Assembly: GCF_016648855.1 (NCBI RefSeq)
Contig: NZ_JACLQU010000015.1
Span: 1 to 63,819, forward strand
Reading direction: 5' to 3'
DNA: 63,819 nt
DNA from: Streptococcus parasanguinis
GTDB taxonomy: Bacteria > Bacillota > Bacilli > Lactobacillales > Streptococcaceae
Numbering within the stretch: position 1 is the first letter of the stretch; each line of letters begins with the position of its first letter. The position numbers and the translations under genes are program-made. This document shows positions 18,469 through 26,048 of the stretch, piece after piece. The notes below the pieces were generated by a model. It was not told the origin of the DNA, did no database searches, and saw only the letters and a program-made list of their open reading frames with translations.

Positions 18469-19785
18469 ATGTTACGAAAAGGTTCCCTGACAGGTTTATT
18501 ACTGTTTGGTATTTTTTTTGGTGCTGGAAACCTGATTTTCCCGCCGACTCTTGGTGCTTTATCGGGTAATCAATTTTGGCCAGCTATTGCTGGGTTTGTC
18601 CTTTCAGGAGTGGGAATTGCCATTGTGACCTTGATTATCGGGACACTCAATCCCAAAGGTTATATTGATGAGATTTCTCGTAAGATTTCACCTGTTTTCG
18701 CAATTGTATACTTAGTTGCGCTGTATCTTTCGATTGGTCCTTTCTTTGCCATTCCAAGAACGGCGACGGTATCTTTCGAAGTGGGGACAGCCCCCTTATT
18801 AGGTGGAATGAATGCCAGTTTAGCACTTTTCATTTTTACCCTGGTCTACTTTTTGCTTGCCTTTCTGATTGCTTTGAATCCATCTAAGATTCTAGATCGA
18901 ATCGGTCGTATTTTGACCCCGATCTTTGCGATTCTTATTTTGATCTTGGTCGTTCTTGGGGCTCTGAAATACAGTGGACATGTTCCAATGGTGGCCACAA
19001 AAGCCTATCAGGCTTCTGCCTTTGGGCAAGGATTTTTAGAGGGCTACAATACCTTGGATGCCTTGGCATCTGTTGCCTTTAGTGTGATCGCAGTGACGAC
19101 CTTGAATCAACTTGGATTTTCAAGTAAGAAAGAATATATCAAGACTATTTGGTTGGTTGGAATTGTCGTAGCCCTTGGTTTTAGTGTGCTATATATCGGT
19201 TTAGGATTTCTGGGGAATCATTTTCCAATTCCGGCTTCTGTTATGGCATCTGATACCAATAAAGGGGTGTATGTATTATCAGAAGCAACCAAAGCGATCT
19301 TTGGTCCGACTGCTCAGATTTTCCTAGCAGGAATGGTGACGGTAACTTGCTTTACCACAACCGCTGGTTTAATCGTCTCTACCAGTGAATTCTTCCATAG
19401 CACCTTCCCTAAGGTTTCTTACAAGGTCTATGCAACTGTCTTCACTTTGATCGGTTTTGCGATTGCCAACCTTGGCTTGAATGCCATTATTGCCTTTTCA
19501 TTACCAGTCTTGATGATTCTTTACCCAATCACCATTACCATTGTATTGATTGTGATAGTGAATAAATTTGTGGCTCTTTCAAAACCAGGGATGCAATTGA
19601 CTATTTTCTTGGCCAGCTTGGTCTCTCTTGCAAGTGTTCTGGCAAGTACCTTTAAAATTTCACTAGTAGAAAAGGGGATTGCTTTGCTTCCATTTGCGGC
19701 TCAATCTCTTCCGTGGTTAGTGCCAGTAGTCATCGGGATTCTTTTATCGCTCGTATTACCAAATAAACAAACAGCAGAAGAATAA
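18469..19785 (+). CDS. brnQ: Branched-chain amino acid carrier BrnQ
   Basis: BrnQ imports leucine, isoleucine and valine with Na+ or H+. The 438-residue protein has about 12 hydrophobic helices and the family start LTGLLLFGIFFGAGNLIFPP. AAGGAG precedes the ATG. It is transcribed alone between two terminators. Together with ilvD later in the window it concerns branched-chain amino acid supply; control by CodY would be expected but I did not identify a clear CodY box. Confidence 0.95.
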   Translation: MLRKGSLTGLLLFGIFFGAGNLIFPPTLGALSGNQFWPAIAGFVLSGVGIAIVTLIIGTLNPKGYIDEISRKISPVFAIVYLVALYLSIGPFFAIPRTATVSFEVGTAPLLGGMNASLALFIFTLVYFLLAFLIALNPSKILDRIGRILTPIFAILILILVVLGALKYSGHVPMVATKAYQASAFGQGFLEGYNTLDALASVAFSVIAVTTLNQLGFSSKKEYIKTIWLVGIVVALGFSVLYIGLGFLGNHFPIPASVMASDTNKGVYVLSEATKAIFGPTAQIFLAGMVTVTCFTTTAGLIVSTSEFFHSTFPKVSYKVYATVFTLIGFAIANLGLNAIIAFSLPVLMILYPITITIVLIVIVNKFVALSKPGMQLTIFLASLVSLASVLASTFKISLVEKGIALLPFAAQSLPWLVPVVIGILLSLVLPNKQTAEE

Positions 19786-19795
19786 GTTATATTAG

Positions 19796-19827
19796 AAACT
19801 CTAAAGTTTTGTGCTTTAGAGTTTTTC
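19796..19827 (+). terminator. Terminator of brnQ
   Basis: AAACTCTAAAG and CTTTAGAGTTT form an 11-base stem with a seven-base loop, followed by TTC and TTTT. Confidence 0.87.
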
Positions 19828-19939
19828 TTTTGAAACTAGTATCTAAATCCAAACTTTAGTAAAAAAACGTAGCAGAAATTTTTATTTTTTGTCAGTCAAT
19901 GTTATACTGAATGTAGCATATCAATATACGGAGTGAACT

Positions 19940-20647
19940 ATGAATCCAATCATTTTTTCATTGACAGTTTTTCTTGCGGGTATTCTGTCTTTCTTTTCTC
20001 CCTGTGTCTTTCCTTTGCTACCTGTTTATATTGGAATCTTGCTAGGAAGTGATCAGGAAAAGGCTATCCAATTGTTCGGGAAAAAAATTCGCTGGCATGG
20101 CTTGCTGAAAACCCTATGTTTTATTGCTGGTATTTCTGTTATTTTCCTCCTCATTGGTTTTGGAGCGGGCTTGCTTGGAAAGATCATGTACACCAATTGG
20201 TTCCGTTATCTGATGGGAGCCCTCATCATTATCCTTGGTCTTCATCAGATGGAAGTCTTTCACTTTCATTTCCTTGAGAAGCAAAAAACAATGGATTTTG
20301 GAGCCAACAAACAGAAGAATGAGTTGTTTTCAGCTTTTCTCCTTGGTCTTGGCTTTAGTTTTGGTTGGACGCCTTGTATCGGCCCTGTATTGGGATCAGT
20401 TCTTGCTCTAGCAGCATCGGATGGGCAAGATGCTCTTATGGGAGCTATTTATCTCCTTGTTTATACCTTGGGAATGGCTCTTCCGTTTTTACTCTTGGCC
20501 TTAGCATCTAGTCTGGTCCTACCTTACTTTAATCGTCTCAAACCCCATTTGTTATTGCTGAAGAAAATCGGCGGAGCCATCATTATTCTGATGGGAATTC
20601 TCTTACTTTTGGGACAATTGAACAGTTTGTCATCTATCTTTTCATAA
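19940..20647 (+). CDS. ccdA: CcdA-type thiol-disulfide electron transporter
   Basis: CcdA passes electrons from cytoplasmic thioredoxin across the membrane to extracellular thiol proteins. The 235-residue protein has about six helices and the two essential cysteines: Cys22 in FFSPCVFPLLPVY and Cys146 in FGWTPCIGPVLGS. It is followed after 21 bases by a lipoprotein thioredoxin, its likely partner. A -10 (TATACT) lies upstream. In pneumococcus this pair is usually joined to a surface methionine sulfoxide reductase gene, which is not present here. Confidence 0.94.
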   Translation: MNPIIFSLTVFLAGILSFFSPCVFPLLPVYIGILLGSDQEKAIQLFGKKIRWHGLLKTLCFIAGISVIFLLIGFGAGLLGKIMYTNWFRYLMGALIIILGLHQMEVFHFHFLEKQKTMDFGANKQKNELFSAFLLGLGFSFGWTPCIGPVLGSVLALAASDGQDALMGAIYLLVYTLGMALPFLLLALASSLVLPYFNRLKPHLLLLKKIGGAIIILMGILLLLGQLNSLSSIFS

Positions 20648-20668
20648 AATAATCCGGAGGTTTAACGC

Positions 20669-21232
20669 ATGATGAAAGGTTTTAAATACGCTTGTTTCTC
20701 AGTCCTCTCTTTAGCTTTGCTGTCAGCTTGTTCCATGAATCAATCCAGTGAGAGTAGTATGGACAATCAGCCAACAATGAATACAACAACGAATAAGAAT
20801 GCTTTGGTAGGAAAAGACGCTAGTGACTTTGAACTAAAGGATATGAAGGGGAATACGGTTAAACTTTCAGACTACAAAGGGAAGAAGGTTTATTTGAAAT
20901 TTTGGGCAACCTGGTGTGGTCCTTGCCGGAAAAGTATGCCTGAATTAGAGAAATTGGTCAAGGATACGGATAGAGACTTTGAAATTTTGACCATTATGGC
21001 ACCGGGACTCCAAGGTGAAAAAACAGAAGAAGAATTCGTTAAATGGTTTGATCAACAAGATTACAAGTCCGTACCGGTCTTGTACAATCCAGACGGTTCT
21101 GCATTTGCAGATTATCAGGTTCGCTCTATTCCTACAGAAGTCTTTATAGACAGTCATGGGAAAATTGGACATGTCCAATTAGGGGCTATTTCAAACGACG
21201 ATGCTAAGAAGATTATCAAAGAGTTACAATAA
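20669..21232 (+). CDS. Surface lipoprotein thioredoxin, TlpA/ResA (Etrx) type
   Basis: The protein keeps extracellular thiols reduced, with electrons from CcdA. It has a lipoprotein signal peptide (LALLSAC, Cys21 lipidated), a linker rich in Ser, Asn and Thr, and a thioredoxin fold with the active site WCGPC (Cys83 and Cys86) and a RSIPTEVF cis-proline loop. Length is 187 residues. The gene follows ccdA closely behind a CCGGAGG site. Its reduction target in this organism is not evident, since no msrAB follows. Confidence 0.92.
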   Translation: MMKGFKYACFSVLSLALLSACSMNQSSESSMDNQPTMNTTTNKNALVGKDASDFELKDMKGNTVKLSDYKGKKVYLKFWATWCGPCRKSMPELEKLVKDTDRDFEILTIMAPGLQGEKTEEEFVKWFDQQDYKSVPVLYNPDGSAFADYQVRSIPTEVFIDSHGKIGHVQLGAISNDDAKKIIKELQ

Positions 21233-21262
21233 AAAAATGAAGCACGAAGCTTCATTTTTTTA
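21232..21262. terminator. Bidirectional terminator between the thioredoxin gene and the flavin operon
   Basis: AATGAAGC and GCTTCATT form a stem with a five-base loop. A and T runs flank it, so it can end both the plus-strand ccdA operon and the minus-strand apbE operon. Confidence 0.87.
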
Positions 21263-21269
21263 TTGTTTC

Positions 21270-22514
21270 TTAGTTGCTTGCACCAGAAGTGGCATCGGCA
21301 TCTCCGTGCCCTCCGTCACCATGTCCTCCAGCATCAGAAGCACCAGAAGTTGCATCTGCACTACCGTGTCCACCAGCAGGAGCAAATGGACCGCTTCCAC
21401 CAACTAGACGTTGACCTGTTGTTTGCAGGTACCAGTCCAACCATGGTTTGAAGTTGAAGACAATCTCATTGATACCAGCGTAAGAACCATCTTCATAGTA
21501 CATAGCTTGGTAGTTGTGAGTGTTAATCACGCCTTCAGGAGAACCTGGAACAATGGTCCGAACATAGTCTTGGTTACCGTTACGAAGGGTACCAATCACC
21601 CATTCTACGTTTTTCATACGTGCTGGTGGTAGGGAACCATGAACGGTTGACATCCGGCTTCCTGATTGAGGTGGCACGCGTTTGGCAAACATGGTATCAG
21701 GATCTTGATGGGCATTGTTGTAGTAGAGGAATTGGTTGTTATCATCGGCATAGGTCAATTCAAATGGCATAGCCTTTAAGAACATATCAATTTGGTTAAC
21801 GGTTAGGATACCGTGGTCGAGTTTGACATAGGTATCGCCGGAAACGGCACCAGTGATTTCAGCTACTTTTTCTACCCAATCTGGATCGTCAGGATCGACT
21901 TCAGTAACAGTTGTAGCGATTGGATGATTACAATCCAAGTCTTCTGGTTCAATTGGTTTTGGTTTTTTCAATTTAGATACAACCTCAACGTATTTCATAA
22001 AATTATCCAAGCAGGTTTCAAGGAATTTGACGGTTCCCTCGTTAATGATATTGCCGTCTTCGTCAAAAGCTTCTTTGGCTTTTCCAAGAAGGAATTCATT
22101 TCCTGGAAGGGTATAAGCATTGACACCTGGGGCATCGAGGATCTTACGGAGGTGAACTTGCGCACGTGAAGTCCCTTGATCATAGTAAGAAGCACCGACG
22201 ATCATAACCGGTTTGTTTTCAAATGGATGCACCTCGAAAGAGAGCCATTCAAGAACAGACTTGAGAGCAGCAAAGATCGTATGGTTGTGCTCTGGAGTGG
22301 CAATGATAACACCATCTGCACGAGTGATTTTGTTATATAAAAGACGCAATTGGAAACTTTCGTCCCATTTTTCATCTTGGTTAAACATTGGAACTTCGTC
22401 GATTTCAAGAACTTCCAATTCAAATTTGATTTTAAATTGGCGGCGAATGAATTCCAAAAGTTTACGGTTATATGATTGATCGTAGTTTGAGCCTACAAGT
22501 CCAACAAATTTCAT
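21270..22514 (-). CDS. NAD(P)H:FMN reductase with PAS domain and doubly flavinylated tail (predicted)
   Basis: The 414-residue protein has three parts. Residues 1-185 are an NADPH-dependent FMN reductase (flavodoxin fold; GSNYDQSYNRK and ATPEHNHTIFAALKSVLEW). Residues about 235-365 resemble the PAS_10-type PAS domain of DUF438 proteins (MPFELTYADDNNQFLYY). Residues 370-414 are a Gly/His/Asp-rich tail with DATSGAS twice (387-393 and 407-413). That string fits the ApbE flavinylation motif Dxx[S/T]GA[T/S], predicting FMN linked to Ser393 and Ser413. It is the last gene of an operon with apbE and has no signal peptide, so it should work in the cytoplasm. The electron acceptor is unknown. Confidence 0.88.
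   Translation of the reverse strand: MKFVGLVGSNYDQSYNRKLLEFIRRQFKIKFELEVLEIDEVPMFNQDEKWDESFQLRLLYNKITRADGVIIATPEHNHTIFAALKSVLEWLSFEVHPFENKPVMIVGASYYDQGTSRAQVHLRKILDAPGVNAYTLPGNEFLLGKAKEAFDEDGNIINEGTVKFLETCLDNFMKYVEVVSKLKKPKPIEPEDLDCNHPIATTVTEVDPDDPDWVEKVAEITGAVSGDTYVKLDHGILTVNQIDMFLKAMPFELTYADDNNQFLYYNNAHQDPDTMFAKRVPPQSGSRMSTVHGSLPPARMKNVEWVIGTLRNGNQDYVRTIVPGSPEGVINTHNYQAMYYEDGSYAGINEIVFNFKPWLDWYLQTTGQRLVGGSGPFAPAGGHGSADATSGASDAGGHGDGGHGDADATSGASN
21276..21356 (-). other. Two tandem ApbE flavinylation motifs in the reductase tail
   Basis: The codons 21336-21356 and 21276-21296 both encode DATSGAS, exactly 60 bases apart. The spacer encodes Gly-Gly-His-Gly-Asp repeats. Each copy matches the known motif in which ApbE attaches FMN through a phosphoester to the last Ser/Thr. 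Flavinylation itself is predicted, not observed. Confidence 0.75.
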
Positions 22515-22532
22515 TCTTTTCTGTCTCCTATC

Positions 22533-23138
22533 TTACAAGTTTTCCCAGTCAAATTCTTCAGCATCTTTGCGAAGTAATTCTTGGGCGTTGCGCAATTTGT
22601 CTGTAATTTTTACAAACACACGGAAATCATTGAAGACCGCATCTAATTTTTGAATGACATCTAAATCCACCAAGTCTCCATTTTGATCAAAGGCTTGCAA
22701 TGAATGAGAGAGCAAGAATTCATCTGGCAAGACATTCGCTTTAATTTCAGGAGCATTTAAGATTTGGCGAAGTTGGAGTTGGGCGCGTGAAGATCCCAAC
22801 GTACCGTATGATGCCCCAGTAATCATGACCGGTTTGTTCAACAATGGGAAGACTCCGTATGAGAGCCAAGCGAGTGCACTCATCAAGACTGCTGGAATAG
22901 AGTGGTCGTATTCTGGAGTTCCAATAATGACCCCATCAGCTTCTTCAATTTTTGCAACAATATCTAAGACAGCTTCAGGAACTTGTTTGTCGGCTGGTTT
23001 GTTAAAGACAGGGATATCTTTAATTTCGACCAATTCGATCTCAGCCTTATCAGCAAAATGTTTTTGCATGTATTGAAGCAGTTGACGGTTTGTAGAACGT
23101 TTGGAGTTAGTCCCCACAATCGCAATAAGTTTTATCAT
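22533..23138 (-). CDS. NAD(P)H-dependent FMN reductase, short form
   Basis: This 201-residue flavodoxin-fold protein carries GTNSKRSTNRQ near the N-terminus and the signature GTPEYDHSIPAVLMSALAWLS. It is related to the first domain of the following gene but lacks the PAS domain and the flavinylation tail. I chose ATG 23138, preceded by AAAGGAA; the open frame runs further up to 23186 without a ribosome site. It lies between apbE and the longer reductase, with gaps of 25 and 18 bases. The two reductases may work as a pair. Confidence 0.9.
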   Translation of the reverse strand: MIKLIAIVGTNSKRSTNRQLLQYMQKHFADKAEIELVEIKDIPVFNKPADKQVPEAVLDIVAKIEEADGVIIGTPEYDHSIPAVLMSALAWLSYGVFPLLNKPVMITGASYGTLGSSRAQLQLRQILNAPEIKANVLPDEFLLSHSLQAFDQNGDLVDLDVIQKLDAVFNDFRVFVKITDKLRNAQELLRKDAEEFDWENL

Positions 23139-23163
23139 GGAAAATTCCTTTCTGATAGGAGAA

Positions 23164-24087
23164 TTATAAATAAGATTGAAGCCCACTTGTATAGGCGATC
23201 TTGCCTGATTGAGAAACCAATAAGGTATCTATACCAGGAAGTGATTCAACAGTGTTGAGGATAGAAGCAGGAGATTCCCCGAACAAGCGGGTAGTCCATA
23301 TCTCCCCGTCTACGGATCGATCAGATATGATGGTGATACTGGCTAAGTCTGTCTCGACCGGATAGCCCGTCGCGCTATCAAAGATGTGGTGAAACGACTG
23401 GCCGTCCACTTCTAAATGACGCTCGTAGATGCCAGAGGTGACAATAGATTTATCCTTGACAGAGAGGACCAGTAGGTGCTGACCTCTTTTTTCGACTGGA
23501 TTTTGAATGCCAATCCGCCAAGGTTGCTGTTTGACGGGATGTTGACCGACAGTGAGGATATTTCCTCCAAGATCGATCAAGGCATCTGTTACTCCCTGGC
23601 TCTTTAAAAAGGTCGCAATGCAGTCTGCACTATAGCCCTTAGCCAAGGCACCTAAATCGATCTTCATTCCAGGACGCATAAGAAAGACCGTATGGTTTTC
23701 TGGGTCGAGCTGAATTCGGTGAGGATCGATCATGGTCAGAGCTTGATTAATTTCCCCTTGCTGGGGACGTCTAGCATCTGAAAATCCAATTCGCCAGGTC
23801 TGTACAAGAGGACCAATGGCGATGTTTAAATGGCTGTTTTGAGCTTGACTATGCAAGGTTCCTAATGCAATCAGTTCAAAAAGATCTGGATGAACTTGGA
23901 CAGGAGCAATACCAGCTTGGTAATTGACCTCCATGAGTTCAGAACTTGCATCATTGGCACTGAAGCGATGTTCGTAGGAGCGAAGAAGTTCAAAGCAGCG
24001 GGCTAAGAGTTCATTCGCTTGTGGGTGACAGATCGAAACAGTGATGGTCGTTCCCATCAAACGTTCGGATCGACTACTTAGGTCCAC
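23164..24087 (-). CDS. apbE: FAD:protein FMN transferase ApbE
   Basis: ApbE transfers FMN from FAD to Thr or Ser in target proteins. The protein has the family motifs IDLGALAKGYSADCIATFL, ALIDLGGNI and a C-terminal HHIFDSATGYPV. It has neither signal peptide nor lipobox, so it is a cytoplasmic form. The GTG at 24087 (307 aa) is favoured by AGGAAAGGAT upstream; a GTG at 24114 is possible. It is the first gene of a three-gene operon whose last product has two target motifs, which is strong context for its substrate. Confidence 0.92.
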   Translation of the reverse strand: MDLSSRSERLMGTTITVSICHPQANELLARCFELLRSYEHRFSANDASSELMEVNYQAGIAPVQVHPDLFELIALGTLHSQAQNSHLNIAIGPLVQTWRIGFSDARRPQQGEINQALTMIDPHRIQLDPENHTVFLMRPGMKIDLGALAKGYSADCIATFLKSQGVTDALIDLGGNILTVGQHPVKQQPWRIGIQNPVEKRGQHLLVLSVKDKSIVTSGIYERHLEVDGQSFHHIFDSATGYPVETDLASITIISDRSVDGEIWTTRLFGESPASILNTVESLPGIDTLLVSQSGKIAYTSGLQSYL

Positions 24088-24122
24088 TAAAAATCTATCC
24101 TTTCCTATTTTCACTTACTTAC

Positions 24123-24151
24123 AGTATATCAAAAAGATATCGTTTTCACAA
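24123..24151 (-). promoter_or_regulatory. Promoter of the apbE operon
   Basis: On the minus strand TTGTGA and TATACT are separated by 17 bases. The spacer contains GATATC-TTTTT-GATATA, an imperfect dyad also present in the facing nox promoter. The -35 resembles one half of a Rex operator. Confidence 0.7.
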
Positions 24152-24245
24152 TTATTTCAAGCATATTGTTTGACATTTTTTGAAACATGTGAAGTGGGAT
24201 TTTCTTGAAAATTGAAAAAAAGATCACAAATTCTGAGCAAAATAA

Positions 24246-24275
24246 TTGTAACCGATATCATTTTTATGATATACT
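24246..24275 (+). promoter_or_regulatory. Promoter of nox, twin of the apbE promoter
   Basis: TTGTAA and TATACT are separated by 18 bases. The spacer holds the dyad GATATCA-TTTTT-ATGATAT. The stretch from ATAATTGT to GATATACT matches the apbE promoter almost base for base, with small indels. A shared regulator binding between -35 and -10 is inferred. Confidence 0.7.
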
Positions 24276-24311
24276 CAAGAAGTAAATTAAATTAAAGGTA
24301 GGATTTATTCT

Positions 24312-25688
24312 ATGAGTAAAATCGTTGTTGTAGGGGCTAACCATGCCGGAACAGCTTGTATCAACACTATGTTAGATAATTTCGGAAATGAAAATGAAAT
24401 TGTAGTTTTTGACCAAAACTCAAACATTTCATTCCTTGGATGTGGGATGGCGCTTTGGATCGGTGAACAAATCGATGGTCCTGAAGGTCTTTTCTACTCT
24501 GACAAAGAAAAATTGGAAGCAAAAGGTGCAAAAGTCTACATGAATTCACCTGTTCTTTCAATTGACTATGACAACAAAGTGGTTACAGCGGAAGTTGATG
24601 GAAAAGAACATAAAGAATCTTACGAAAAATTGATCTTTGCGACTGGATCAACACCAATCATTCCTCCAATTAAAGGAGTTGAAATCGTACCTGGTAACCG
24701 CGAATTCAAAGCAACTCTTGAAAATCTTCAATTCGTTAAATTGTACCAAAACGCTGAAGAAGTGATCGAAAAATTGAAAGACAACAGCAAACACTTGAAT
24801 CGTATCGCCGTAGTTGGTGGTGGTTACATCGGTGTTGAACTTGCTGAAGCTTTCGAACGTCTTGGTAAAGATGTTGTCTTGGTGGATATCGTGGACACTG
24901 TCTTGAATGGATACTACGACAAAGACTTCACTGACATCATGGCGAAAAACTTGGAAGACCACAACATCCGTTTGGCACTTGGACAAACTGTTCAAGCGGT
25001 TGAAGGAGATGGTAAGGTAGAACGCCTTGTAACCGATAAAGAAACCTTTGATGTAGATATGGTTATCTTAGCTGTTGGTTTCCGTCCAAATACAGCTCTT
25101 GCTGATGGTAAGATCGAACTCTTCCGCAACGGTGCCTTCCTTGTTGATAAGAAACAAGAAACGTCACTTCCAGGTGTCTACGCTGTTGGTGACTGTGCGA
25201 CGATTTTTGATAACGCTCGTAACGAAATGAGCTACATCGCTCTTGCGTCTAATGCGGTTCGTTCAGGTATTGTTGGTGCCTACAATGCGACTGGTCATGA
25301 ATTAGAAGGAATCGGTGTTCAAGGTTCTAACGGTATCTCTATCTATGGCCTTCACATGGTTTCAACTGGTTTGACTCTTGAAAAAGCGAAAGCTGCAGGC
25401 TTCAATGCCACTGAAACTGGCTTCAACGACCTTCAAAAACCTGAATTTATCAAACACGATAACTATGAGGTTGGTATCAAGATCGTCTACGATAAAGACA
25501 CTCGTCAAATCCTTGGAGCTCAAATGGTATCACGTGATAGCGCTATCTCAATGGCTATTCACATGTTCTCACTTGCGATTCAAGAACACGTGACGATTGA
25601 TAAGTTGGCTTTGACGGACTTGTTCTTCTTGCCACACTTCAACAAACCTTACAACTACATCACAATGGCAGCTTTAACTGCTGAATAA
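24312..25688 (+). CDS. nox: Water-forming NADH oxidase
   Basis: Nox reduces O2 to water with NADH, regenerating NAD+ and removing oxygen. The 458-residue FAD protein has the N-terminal dinucleotide fold ([13 protein letters not shown]), the redox cysteine Cys44 in [12 protein letters not shown], an NAD fold [16 protein letters not shown] and the FAD motif [10 protein letters not shown]. The single-cysteine centre is that of H2O-forming NOX-2 enzymes. It faces the apbE operon and shares its promoter design, which suggests co-regulation by redox or oxygen. Confidence 0.95.
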   Translation: MSKIVVVGANHAGTACINTMLDNFGNENEIVVFDQNSNISFLGCGMALWIGEQIDGPEGLFYSDKEKLEAKGAKVYMNSPVLSIDYDNKVVTAEVDGKEHKESYEKLIFATGSTPIIPPIKGVEIVPGNREFKATLENLQFVKLYQNAEEVIEKLKDNSKHLNRIAVVGGGYIGVELAEAFERLGKDVVLVDIVDTVLNGYYDKDFTDIMAKNLEDHNIRLALGQTVQAVEGDGKVERLVTDKETFDVDMVILAVGFRPNTALADGKIELFRNGAFLVDKKQETSLPGVYAVGDCATIFDNARNEMSYIALASNAVRSGIVGAYNATGHELEGIGVQGSNGISIYGLHMVSTGLTLEKAKAAGFNATETGFNDLQKPEFIKHDNYEVGIKIVYDKDTRQILGAQMVSRDSAISMAIHMFSLAIQEHVTIDKLALTDLFFLPHFNKPYNYITMAALTAE

Positions 25689-25704
25689 TAGCTAAAGTTC
25701 TATT

Positions 25705-25843
25705 AAAAACTTTCCTTAGGTGAGTACGGACGTCAGCGAACTTCTACGAAGTTCCATGACTAATTATTGAGCCTAAGGTCTCAATAATTCCGAGTGCCTG
25801 AAACTGTATTGTTTCAGGCACTTTTCTCACAGCGGAAAGTTTT
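25705..25843 (+). repeat. Structured intergenic element containing 59-base repeat copy 1
   Basis: The first 59 bases (25705-25763) match 32663-32721 with four differences and carry the hairpin GAACTTC-TAC-GAAGTTC. Around it are nested complementary arms: AAAACTTTCC with GGAAAGTTTT at the two ends, CCTTAGG with CCTAAGG, AATTATTGAG with CTCAATAATT, and a terminator stem at 25793. The whole region could fold into one long RNA structure. I see no gene in the rest of the 25689-26048 interval except the clc promoter (TATAAT at 26012). Confidence 0.6.
25793..25826 (+). terminator. Terminator downstream of nox
   Basis: AGTGCCTGAAAC and GTTTCAGGCACT form a 12-base stem with a six-base loop, followed by TTTTC. 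Confidence 0.75.
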
Positions 25844-26048
25844 GACTTTTCTTTATTCATTCCATAATAATAGAACATATTTATATTTCTTTGTAGAATT
25901 TCTTAACTTAATTTACTTGATAAAATGGTTTGTCTACATTCTAAACAAAACTAACAAGGGTGGTTTTGTTTTTTTCTGTCTTTCCATGTATTCAGAGGCA
26001 GTGAAATAAGGTATAATGAATAGGATAAGAGTTTGAAGGAGTTAGGGA

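Noticed and set aside
24142..24260. Full Rex operator between apbE and nox
   Set aside because: Only half-sites (TTGTGAAAA and TTGTAA) are present at the two -35 boxes; no complete inverted repeat of the Rex type is seen.
25794..26009. Plus-strand frame of 71 codons after nox
   Set aside because: It begins inside the nox terminator stem and reads through a very AT-rich interval; no ribosome site precedes it.
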